Assembly (NCBI GenBank): GCA_003247135.1
Contig: QKAW01000012.1
Coordinates: 1 to 51,440, forward strand
Direction of reading: 5' to 3'
DNA from: Spirochaetales bacterium
GTDB lineage: Bacteria > Spirochaetota > Spirochaetia > DSM-2461
Length of the DNA: 51,440 nucleotides
In this document: piece after piece, positions 40,016 to 47,327 of the stretch
How the letters are laid out: every line of letters begins with the position of its first letter
Position numbering within the stretch: position 1 is the stretch's first letter
Notes under the pieces: model-generated
What the model saw: only the letters and a program-made list of their open reading frames with translations
The model's database searches: none
Told to the model about the DNA's origin: nothing
Translations under genes and position numbers: made by a program

Positions 40016-40105
40016 ATGAAATACAATAATTCAGTTAAAGAGTCAGTTTCAAGGAGAATGATACCTTCAAATAATGAAAAAGAAAATCTGTTTCTACAGA
40101 ATTAA
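40016..40105 (+). pseudogene. Truncated IS OrfA-like fragment (29 codons)
   Basis: MKYNNSVKESVSRRMIPSNN followed shortly by a stop recalls the N-terminus of IS3-family OrfA helix-turn-helix proteins ('MKYS.EFKESVvkk.LPP.N'). It stops after 29 codons and no continuation is visible, so it is a remnant. It is oriented opposite to the second transposase remnant nearby. Confidence 0.5.
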
Positions 40106-40263
40106 GAATACCATGCAATACTATTAATACATGGCTATATAAAACTAGAAGAAACAACTCTATTCCTATTAATAAGAACTTGAATAAAAGATACTCTTTA
40201 TAAGAAAAATACCAAATAATAATGAATATATCTTCACTTAATGAGAAAAAACCTTGTATATAC

Positions 40264-41074
40264 TTAAGAGAACAGAGACTTCATTCTCATAAAAGTTACA
40301 TCAGGATCAGTCTTACTCATGCTATTCCAATTAGTCATTAAAGAAAGATCTTTTTCATACAGCTTAAGCTTTTCTAAATACATTTTGACATCTTTATTAA
40401 ACTTCTGTACTTTAGTTATTCAATGCCCCTTACCCATAATTTCAGCAGTTAAAGGTTAGTTTAACTTAGATAACTTTAATATTATTTCTTCCAGTGAAGC
40501 TTCATGTGTATCAGATTTAAGTTCCCAAAGAAATTGTAACTTAATATCAGATATAAGTTTGATTATATGTTTCTTAAATTTTTCAAGACTTTTCTGAGTC
40601 GCTTTCTTCCTAGTAAATGTATCTCTACCTGCTTTAGATTCTATATTAGTTCCATCTTGGTATACTACATCTTTATTTAACCCACCAAGTGAATCAAGAC
40701 TATTAACAATTTGAAAAAATAGATCATTTATGGAGTCTTCATATTGATGAACGAACCTGTCAAATGTACTATGATCTGGCACTTTTCTTTCTCTAAGAAT
40801 TTGTATTAAAATAAGATCCCGTTTACAAAGTCTTTCAAAATCCCAAGAACTATATATCTCCCTTGAGTTCTCGCATATAGAAAAATTATCATCATTATAT
40901 AAGAATCTACAGCTTTCGGTCTACCGAATTTCTTCTTAGGCAAATCAAATTTACTATAATCAGGCTTTTATAACATAAGAATTAAAGCAGCTTCATTGTC
41001 TGTTACTTCAAATGGAATTGATATGTTTAGGTCTAAATAAATTGTTTATGATTGGAAAAATCTGTAATATTCAT
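40264..41074 (-). pseudogene. Decayed IS1182/IS5-like transposase
   Basis: The minus strand encodes, in shifting frames, an IS1182-type transposase: N-terminal piece from ATG 41072-41074 that hits a stop after 13 codons, then PDYSKFDLPKKKFGRPKAVD, YSSWDFERLCKRDLILIQIL, VPDHSTFDRFVHQYEDSI, VVYQDGTNIESKAGRDTFTRKK (open from 40782 to 40456) and finally a separate-frame SKTDPDVTFMRMKS. In this family DGT supplies a catalytic Asp. At least two stops and two or more frameshifts interrupt it, and the C-terminal part with the last catalytic residue is missing, so it is dead. The remaining sequence to about 39990 has no gene. Confidence 0.83.
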
Positions 41075-41160
41075 AGTGTGTTCCTTTTTTGTCTTAAGCA
41101 AACAAATTTTAACACACTCTGGAGTTACTATGGTAGCTCAATTTTTTTGATTATATATGA

Positions 41161-41188
41161 AAAAGGACTGTTACTTTTGCAACAGCCC
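41161..41188 (-). terminator. Terminator of the lipoprotein gene, possibly a former IS end
   Basis: Minus strand stem GGGCTGTT / AACAGTCC (one G-U pair) with loop GCAAAAGT, then T4. It follows the lipoprotein stop by 28 nt. The sequence GGGCTGTTGCAAAA also resembles the terminal repeats of IS1182/IS4-type elements, so it may be the edge of the decayed element. Confidence 0.7.
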
Positions 41189-41215
41189 TTACATAACTAA
41201 CACCTCATTTATAAA

Positions 41216-41860
41216 CTAAAATGAAGTATTTCCAATAAAAACACTAGTTCCAGCATCGACTGCAACTGCTTTTACCCTAACTTTACCTGCCCACCACCAG
41301 CTATCACTAACTGACTCTGAAGATGTACCTGGGTTTGTAGAAACAGATCTCTGCTGCCATCTGTTGTCTATAACTCTATCTAAATATAAATCAACATTTC
41401 CTTGTACTACATCTACCCAAGCATTACATCCCCACCAAACCCAGTCTTGTTCAATGGATACCCAGTTGCCCTGCGATATACTTCCGGATAATCCCTGCCT
41501 ATCATTTGGCTCAGTAATGACCTTGAAACTAATCTCTTTTGCTTGTTTATTCTCTCTTGGAACAATTTCTATCTGATCAGATGATCTCTCTACAAGATCG
41601 TTAAAAAGAAATGATTCATCCCCAATACCAACCTCGATTTTCCATTTCCCATTAATAACATCACTAATAGATTCTGAATCCCCCGTAAGAACAACAGTAG
41701 CGGAATTGCCCTTTTTCTCCAAAGTTTTACTTGCTGTAACAATAGCTCTGCTTTCACTTAATGTCCAACCATCAACTTCACTTACATTTTCAAGTTCAAC
41801 AAACTGACTGCATGAAAAAACAACTAATAAAACTGCTAATAAAATAATTACTTTTTTCAT
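41216..41860 (-). CDS. Tryptophan-rich lipoprotein, unknown
   Basis: A 214-residue protein with a lipoprotein signal peptide (KKVIILLAVLLVVFSC, lipid on Cys17). The mature part is beta-rich, with a Trp-rich stretch (WVSIEQDWVWWGCNAWVDV, SWWWAGKVRV), the kind of surface that can bind sugars, but no known domain is certain. AAGGAAG precedes the ATG. A terminator follows at 41161-41188. A gap of about 250 bp separates it from the divergent aminotransferase gene. Confidence 0.75.
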   Translation of the reverse strand: MKKVIILLAVLLVVFSCSQFVELENVSEVDGWTLSESRAIVTASKTLEKKGNSATVVLTGDSESISDVINGKWKIEVGIGDESFLFNDLVERSSDQIEIVPRENKQAKEISFKVITEPNDRQGLSGSISQGNWVSIEQDWVWWGCNAWVDVVQGNVDLYLDRVIDNRWQQRSVSTNPGTSSESVSDSWWWAGKVRVKAVAVDAGTSVFIGNTSF

Positions 41861-42076
41861 AATACTTCCTTTCTTAAGTTTTTTAGAATATTATATATAT
41901 AACATGTCAAATATTAATGTTACTTTTTTATAAATTAAACAAAGAAAAAAACATAAAACAACTGTAAATTTATAGATAAGAATAAGCATTTAAATACATA
42001 AATACTCTAATAAGCTACTTTTCTACTAAAAAAAATGTATTTTTATGAATATTTTTAAATCAATACTAATTACCAT

Positions 42077-42105
42077 TTGAAACTCTTTTATCTATAGTGT
42101 ATAGT
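42077..42105 (+). promoter_or_regulatory. Predicted leaderless promoter of the aminotransferase gene
   Basis: TTGAAA (42077-42082), exactly 17 bp, TATAGT (42100-42105), then 7 nt to ATG 42113. A second TATAGT at 42093-42098 is too near the -35. No Shine-Dalgarno site. Confidence 0.6.
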
Positions 42106-42112
42106 CATGATC

Positions 42113-43399
42113 ATGAATAGTATTGCTTTACAGTTAAATAGAGATCTGGAATCGACTCAAGCTGGTTTTTTATTATCAGAATTGGGGAAAAGATTATACT
42201 TTCCCAAAGGTATTGTTGCACAATCAGCAGAAGCTGCAGTTAAAGCTGATAAATATAATGCAACTGCCGGTATGGCATTTAACAAAAAAGAACCACTTAT
42301 TTTAAGTGGAGTAAAGGATTATATAGATGGTCTAGAACCAAATGACTATATAACATATGCACCAACCCAGGGAATCAAGGGTTTAAGGGATTTATGGAAG
42401 GAGAAGATGATTGAAAAGAATCCTTCCCTTTCAGAAATACATACATCTCTTCCAATTGTTGTTCCAGGTTTAACCAGTGGAATCAGTAACACTGCAGATC
42501 TTTTTCTCGATAAAGGGGATAATTTGGTAATCCCTGATCTATTCTGGGGCAATTATCAGCTAATTTTTGAAGTACGAAAAGAGGTTAATATAAAAACCTT
42601 TAAGTTTTTTAATGGCGATAAAATAGATACTAATTCATTAAAAGAGACACTTATCAGTTCGGCAAAGAATAATAAAGTATCCCTGCTATTAAACTTCCCA
42701 AATAATCCTACCGGGTATACTCCTACAAGAGTAGAGGCTGAAGGTATTTCAGAAGCTATAAAAGAAGTAGCGGATATGGGTATAAAAGTACTGGTTATTA
42801 CAGATGATGCCTATTTTGGACTATTTTATGAAGACAATATATATAAAGAGTCTGTATTCTCCCTGCTTGCCAACATTCATGAAAATGTACTTGCTGTTAA
42901 AGTAGATGGTGCAACAAAAGAGGATTACGTATGGGGCTTAAGAGTTGGTTTTATCACTTTTGCAGGTAAAGGTCTAAATAAAAAGCATACTGATGCTCTG
43001 GAACAAAAATTGATGGGTTCTGTTAGATCTTCATTTTCCAGTTCATCCAAATTAAGTCAAACCCTTGTAATTAAAGCTTTGAATAATCCAGAGTACTATA
43101 AAGAGAAGGAAAAGTTTGAACTTTTAATGAAAAAACGATATTTAAAGGTTAAAGAGATCCTTAAAAACAGAAAAACAGGTTTAAAAATCACTGAATATCC
43201 ATTTAATTCAGGTTATTTTATGAACTTTAAAACTGATGAGGGTTTTAATGAAAAGCTTAGAGTTGCACTGCTTGACCAAGGGGTTGGAACAATCTCTCTT
43301 GGAACAACCAGCTTTAGACTCGCCTACTCCAGTGTTGATGAGGATCAGCTAGAAGATCTTTTTAAAATTATTTTTGATACTGTAGACAGGATAAGTTAA
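42113..43399 (+). CDS. PLP-dependent class I/II aminotransferase
   Basis: About 428 residues of fold-type I PLP enzyme: NATAGMAF...P near the N-terminus, YAPTQGIKGLRDLWKEKM, the LLNFPNNPTGYTPTR block binding PLP and substrate, VLVITDDAYFGLFY, then the lysine region VDGATKEDYVWGLRVGFI with the Schiff-base Lys, and SGYFMNF near the end. It resembles the family of aspartate/aromatic aminotransferases, but the donor and acceptor cannot be assigned. Starts at 42107 and 42113 are both in frame; the latter lies 7 nt from a TATAGT -10. The end overlaps the convergent gene by 4 bp. Confidence 0.88.
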   Translation: MNSIALQLNRDLESTQAGFLLSELGKRLYFPKGIVAQSAEAAVKADKYNATAGMAFNKKEPLILSGVKDYIDGLEPNDYITYAPTQGIKGLRDLWKEKMIEKNPSLSEIHTSLPIVVPGLTSGISNTADLFLDKGDNLVIPDLFWGNYQLIFEVRKEVNIKTFKFFNGDKIDTNSLKETLISSAKNNKVSLLLNFPNNPTGYTPTRVEAEGISEAIKEVADMGIKVLVITDDAYFGLFYEDNIYKESVFSLLANIHENVLAVKVDGATKEDYVWGLRVGFITFAGKGLNKKHTDALEQKLMGSVRSSFSSSSKLSQTLVIKALNNPEYYKEKEKFELLMKKRYLKVKEILKNRKTGLKITEYPFNSGYFMNFKTDEGFNEKLRVALLDQGVGTISLGTTSFRLAYSSVDEDQLEDLFKIIFDTVDRIS

Positions 43400-43908
43400 C
43401 TAATATTATCCTCAATAAATTTTAAATCCTCCTCTATATTTTTAATTTCATTAATTTTTAAACATAGAGGTGGATTATTCTTATTCTCCTTTAAATCTTC
43501 AATTACAGCAAGTTCATACAACTCCAGAACCAATTTTCCCAGGGAATATATATTATTTTTATAATTATCCACTAATATTTTTCTAATAGCTTTCTCTTGA
43601 GGACTAAGACTTAAAGAGTTACTATTTGCTTTTATTATATTGTATAAATTAGGGAGAATATCTGCATTTGCAGATTTAAGAAACTCAGTAAAAGGAATTA
43701 TAATCTGATAAATTTCCTCAATTTCAAAACTTCTTCTTCCATAAATTAAGGATTTCTGTCCCTCCAGCCTTTTAATAAAATCCCAATCTTTCTCTTTTAG
43801 TTTCGCTACTAAAGATATATCCCTTACTGTTTTTGTAAAAAGATAGTTATAAAAATGTTCCTGAAGTTTATCTATTTTATCTAAAATATTTATATTATTA
43901 CGTTCCAT
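43396..43908 (-). CDS. Helical protein of unknown function, coupled to the radical SAM gene
   Basis: A 170-residue helical protein with no signal peptide or motif I recognise (MERNNINILDKIDKLQEHFY at the start, acidic end). ATG 43906-43908 is preceded by AAGGGAGA and lies within the end of the radical SAM gene (11-bp overlap), so it is translated from the same transcript. An in-frame upstream start at 43950 is rejected because it lies deep in that gene. The 3' end overlaps the aminotransferase by 4 bp. Confidence 0.7.
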   Translation of the reverse strand: MERNNINILDKIDKLQEHFYNYLFTKTVRDISLVAKLKEKDWDFIKRLEGQKSLIYGRRSFEIEEIYQIIIPFTEFLKSANADILPNLYNIIKANSNSLSLSPQEKAIRKILVDNYKNNIYSLGKLVLELYELAVIEDLKENKNNPPLCLKINEIKNIEEDLKFIEDNIS

Positions 43909-44821
43909 ACAATCTCCCTTGATAACCCTTTCTATCTGAAAGAATATCAATTATAGTATTATATATTACAGCCTTATCCAGAAAGTAGCCTGGAACTGAA
44001 TGCCGTGTTCCCGGAGTATCTGTATTAACCCTCATAACAATAGTCTCTGCTGGCAGATACTCAATTGCATCAGCAACATATTCCGCATGTCTCATACTAG
44101 ATGGAAATGAAAGTTCACCTCTTAAATACTCTTCATACATAACAGTTCCGGTTGGAATATGTAAATTGTGAAATTTCACCCCATCTGGTTTGAGAAGTGA
44201 AATTTTTTTAACACTATCCAATATATCAGATGAATCCTCTCCAGGCAAACCAAAAATAAAATGAACAACAATTTTAATATTATGTTCTTTTAGCAGATTA
44301 TAAGCGACAAGAAACTCTTCATAACTGTGCCCTCTATTTATACGTTTCAGCGTATCATTATTGCAACTCTGTAAACCAAGCTCAACCCATACATCAAAAC
44401 CATCTTTTATATAACTTTTAAGAAGAAGGACTTTGTTTAAATCTATACAATCTGGCCTGGTTGAAACTATTAATTCTCTAAAATTCCCAAGAGAAAGTCC
44501 ATAATTGTATATTTTTTCTAATGTTTCGCAATCACTATAGGTGTTGGAATATGCTTGAAAATAGAGAATAAAATCTTCAGCTCCGTAACGTCTTTTTAAA
44601 AAAGAAAGACTTTTTACAATCTGTTCTTCAATAACTTTTTCACTATCTCCAAGATAGGAACTTCTTGCACCAAAACTGCCACAGAAGCTGCAACCATGAT
44701 CTGCACGTCCATCAGGTTTATTTGGACAGGAAAAACCACCATCAACACCAACACGATAAACTGTTTTTCCATATCTTTTTTTTAAATAATTACTATAGGT
44801 GTTAAAAAGTTCACTGTCCAT
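43898..44821 (-). CDS. TIGR01212-family radical SAM protein (YhcC-like)
   Basis: A 307-residue radical SAM enzyme. The cluster cysteines are Cys32, Cys44 and Cys47 in SCPNKPDGRADHGCSFC, a long-spaced CX11CX2C pattern typical of the YhcC-like family, rather than the canonical CX3CX2C. Other family blocks: LYFQAYSNTY, STRPDCI, WVELGLQS, RINRGHSYEEF, HFIFGLPGE and KFHNLHIPTGT. Function of the family is not well defined. Its start has no Shine-Dalgarno site and no clean -10 at the usual spacing. It is divergent from the lipoprotein at 44897 and coupled to the 170-aa gene. Confidence 0.92.
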   Translation of the reverse strand: MDSELFNTYSNYLKKRYGKTVYRVGVDGGFSCPNKPDGRADHGCSFCGSFGARSSYLGDSEKVIEEQIVKSLSFLKRRYGAEDFILYFQAYSNTYSDCETLEKIYNYGLSLGNFRELIVSTRPDCIDLNKVLLLKSYIKDGFDVWVELGLQSCNNDTLKRINRGHSYEEFLVAYNLLKEHNIKIVVHFIFGLPGEDSSDILDSVKKISLLKPDGVKFHNLHIPTGTVMYEEYLRGELSFPSSMRHAEYVADAIEYLPAETIVMRVNTDTPGTRHSVPGYFLDKAVIYNTIIDILSDRKGYQGRLYGT

Positions 44822-44861
44822 AGTATATTATTTCACATCTAAGCAGGTTAAAACAACCCAA

Positions 44862-44890
44862 TTGACAACCTTGTATGGGTTAACTAAAAT
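44862..44890 (+). promoter_or_regulatory. Predicted leaderless promoter of the binding-protein-like lipoprotein
   Basis: TTGACA (44862-44867), exactly 17 bp, TAAAAT (44885-44890), then 6 nt to ATG 44897. No Shine-Dalgarno site. The best single example in the window. Confidence 0.7.
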
Positions 44891-44896
44891 AACTTC

Positions 44897-46033
44897 ATGA
44901 AGAAAGCTGCTGCATTATTCCTACTGTTTTTACTATTATCATGTAAAAATTCATCCACCAGTATTATTTATATATATTCCGAGTTACCTGAAACCTCGAC
45001 AATAATAAATGTTTTTAACAAAAACAATGAAAGAATCAAAGTAACCTTAACAACTGAAATAAATGAGTCTGACTTGGTAATTTACAGAGGACAGTATAAA
45101 GATCCGCCTATTGAAACATTAGATCTAAAAAAAATGTTTAATACAAAAATTGATCGAACACTTTTTTATACAGATCTGATAGATTCTATTTACACCAATG
45201 AAGGAATAAAATTTATTCCACTATCTTTTAATATACCTGGTATCGTTTATAGCAGGTCCCAAAAAAACATTTCAAATATCATTAAAATTGAGGATTTTGT
45301 AAATGAAGATTCAGTATTCTCTCCTTTCTGGAATGAAGAATTTATATTGTGGTATTTTTTATCCAACTTTCCTGAATTAAAACTTGATGAAAGATTAATC
45401 AATGAAGAGGATTTTACAAAAATAAAATCAATGATAAATAGAGTCTATGAGAGCAAAAAACAGTGGAATGAAGAAGAGTTCAATAAGAAATATCTTCACC
45501 TTTCACCTATCTATCTGCTAAAAAACAACTTTATAGACTACTACTATTTAACACTAAGGGAGTACAATAATTTAAATAAAGAGGAAAAAAAGATTCTGAA
45601 TTTCAGTGCCCTTGAAAACAACGGATTAATAATTGCAAATGATTATATAACATATGTTGGAATAAGAAAAAACAGTAAGCAAGTACCTCTGGCTGAGAAT
45701 TTTATAACATGGATTTTTAACAAAGAAAACCAGGAAAAAATTATCGCAGATGCAAAATCCGATGTAAACTCACCTTTAATGTTTCTTGGAGAACTATCTA
45801 CATTAAAAGAAGTTTCCCAATATACAATCCCGGATTTTTTTAAGTATAGTTATCAATTAATTCCTAACCCGGAAATGATTACTTCATCGGGTAATTACCC
45901 TGAATTATGGGAAAGTCTTAGAAAAAATGTTCTACTACCCTTGTTTAAAAATCTAAAGAACCAGAACTATCAGCAGTGGAGAAATTCCCAGGAAGAGTAC
46001 TACATAGATTGGGCAAAAAAGCATAATAAGTAA
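44897..46033 (+). CDS. Lipoprotein resembling an ABC substrate-binding protein
   Basis: A 378-residue protein with a lipobox (LFLLFLLLSC, lipid on Cys16). The rest loosely follows the extracellular solute-binding protein pattern: FIPLSFNIPGIVYSRSQ, FVNEDSVFSPFWNEEFILWYF, NNGLIIANDYITYVGIRK, PLAENFITWIFNKENQEKII (the last typical of family 1 binding proteins). The sequence is diverged so ligand is unknown. It precedes the MsmX/UgpC-type ATPase, which has its own promoter, and no permease lies between, so whether they act together is uncertain. Confidence 0.65.
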   Translation: MKKAAALFLLFLLLSCKNSSTSIIYIYSELPETSTIINVFNKNNERIKVTLTTEINESDLVIYRGQYKDPPIETLDLKKMFNTKIDRTLFYTDLIDSIYTNEGIKFIPLSFNIPGIVYSRSQKNISNIIKIEDFVNEDSVFSPFWNEEFILWYFLSNFPELKLDERLINEEDFTKIKSMINRVYESKKQWNEEEFNKKYLHLSPIYLLKNNFIDYYYLTLREYNNLNKEEKKILNFSALENNGLIIANDYITYVGIRKNSKQVPLAENFITWIFNKENQEKIIADAKSDVNSPLMFLGELSTLKEVSQYTIPDFFKYSYQLIPNPEMITSSGNYPELWESLRKNVLLPLFKNLKNQNYQQWRNSQEEYYIDWAKKHNK

Positions 46034-46042
46034 TTTTTTTGT

Positions 46043-46071
46043 TTGACAACACAAAAAAGTGCCTATATATT
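46043..46071 (+). promoter_or_regulatory. Strong sigma-70 promoter of the ABC ATPase gene
   Basis: TTGACA (46043-46048), 17-bp spacer, TATATT (46066-46071). Start is predicted near 46078, giving a 34-nt leader with an AAGGGG Shine-Dalgarno site: a leadered counterpart to the leaderless genes. Confidence 0.8.
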
Positions 46072-46111
46072 ATACAGATAAAATAAAATAACCTATAAGG
46101 GGTGGCTAAAA

Positions 46112-47215
46112 ATGGCTGAAGTAAAATTAAAAAACATCGTTAAAATTTATGACGGTGGAGTAAAAGCGGTAGATAATGTTAACATTGACATTAAAGATGA
46201 AGAGTTTGTAGTTCTTGTTGGACCTTCAGGTTGTGGTAAATCAACAACATTAAGAATGGTTGCTGGTTTAGAGGACATATCTGATGGTGAATTAACAATC
46301 GATGGTAAAAGAATGAATGAGGAAGCACCAAAAGATAGAGATATCGCAATGGTATTCCAAAACTATGCTCTTTATCCACATATGACTGTAAAAGATAACA
46401 TGGCATTTGGTTTAAAAATTAGAAAATATGCTAAAGAAGAGATTGAATCCCGTGTTGCAGAAGCAGCTGGTATTCTTGAAATTGAAGAGTTACTAGACAG
46501 AAAACCAAAAGCATTATCCGGTGGTCAAAGACAAAGGGTTGCTGTAGGTAGAGCAATTGTTAGAAAGCCTAAAGTTTTCTTATTCGATGAACCACTTTCA
46601 AATCTTGATGCTAAATTAAGAGTTCAGATGAGAACTGAGATCTCAGCACTACATACAAGACTTCAAGCTACAATGATTTATGTAACACATGACCAGGTAG
46701 AAGCTATGACAATGGGTGATAAAATTGTTGTTATGAAAGGTGGAGTTATTCAACAAATTGGTTCTCCTTTACATTTATATAATGAGCCTGTTAACCAGTT
46801 TGTTGCATCATTTATCGGTTCTCCAGCTATGAACACTGTTACAGCTAAAGTAAGAGAAGAGAATGGTAAAATTATTGTTGATGAAGGTGGATTCATTGTA
46901 ACAGTTCCAGCAGACAAACAAGAAGTTATGAAAACTTATGTTGGTAAAAATGTTTTAATGGGTATTAGACCTGAAGATTCAGCAGTTAATAACTCTGCAA
47001 CTCAGGATGCATATATTAAAGGGACAGTTGAAGTTGTTGAGCCTCTTGGAGATGAAACAATTCTTTACGTAAGTACTGCTGATCACCAAATTGTTTGTAA
47101 AGTTGAGCCGACATTTGAAGTAAAAGTTGGTCAAGAATTAACTTTAACACCTAATGTAAGCAAAATTAAATTCTTTGATATTGAGACTGAAAAATCAATT
47201 TTCTACAAAGGTTAA
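46112..47215 (+). CDS. UgpC/MsmX/MalK-type ABC transporter ATP-binding protein
   Basis: Energises sugar import ABC transporters. 367 residues: Walker A GPSGCGKST (37-45), Q loop VFQNYALYPHMTV, signature LSGGQRQRVAVGRA, Walker B VFLFDEPLSNLDA, switch His in YVTHDQVEAM, then a C-terminal TOBE-like regulatory domain (FIGSPAMNTVTAKV, MGIRPED, YVST). No permease genes are nearby; orphan MsmX-type ATPases can serve several sugar transporters. The coding sequence shows more biased codon use than its neighbours, consistent with high expression. A strong promoter lies upstream and a terminator follows. Confidence 0.94.
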   Translation: MAEVKLKNIVKIYDGGVKAVDNVNIDIKDEEFVVLVGPSGCGKSTTLRMVAGLEDISDGELTIDGKRMNEEAPKDRDIAMVFQNYALYPHMTVKDNMAFGLKIRKYAKEEIESRVAEAAGILEIEELLDRKPKALSGGQRQRVAVGRAIVRKPKVFLFDEPLSNLDAKLRVQMRTEISALHTRLQATMIYVTHDQVEAMTMGDKIVVMKGGVIQQIGSPLHLYNEPVNQFVASFIGSPAMNTVTAKVREENGKIIVDEGGFIVTVPADKQEVMKTYVGKNVLMGIRPEDSAVNNSATQDAYIKGTVEVVEPLGDETILYVSTADHQIVCKVEPTFEVKVGQELTLTPNVSKIKFFDIETEKSIFYKG

Positions 47216-47241
47216 TATAAAATTAAACTTCAATCAAACAT

Positions 47242-47268
47242 AAAGCCGGCTTTTAGTCGGCTTTTTTT
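47242..47268 (+). terminator. Intrinsic terminator after the ABC ATPase gene
   Basis: AAAGCCG (47242-47248) / CGGCTTT (47258-47264) with a 9-nt loop followed by more T. Confidence 0.88.
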
Positions 47269-47327
47269 ATAGAAGATTGATTATGAAAATATATCATGAT
47301 ATTATGTTTAAAAAATATGGAGCTATT

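Noticed and set aside
44801..44860. Leaderless promoter for the radical SAM gene
   Set aside because: TATACT touches the ATG and TAATAT is only 3 nt away, so neither has the 5-7 nt spacing seen at other genes; no Shine-Dalgarno site either, so its start remains unexplained.
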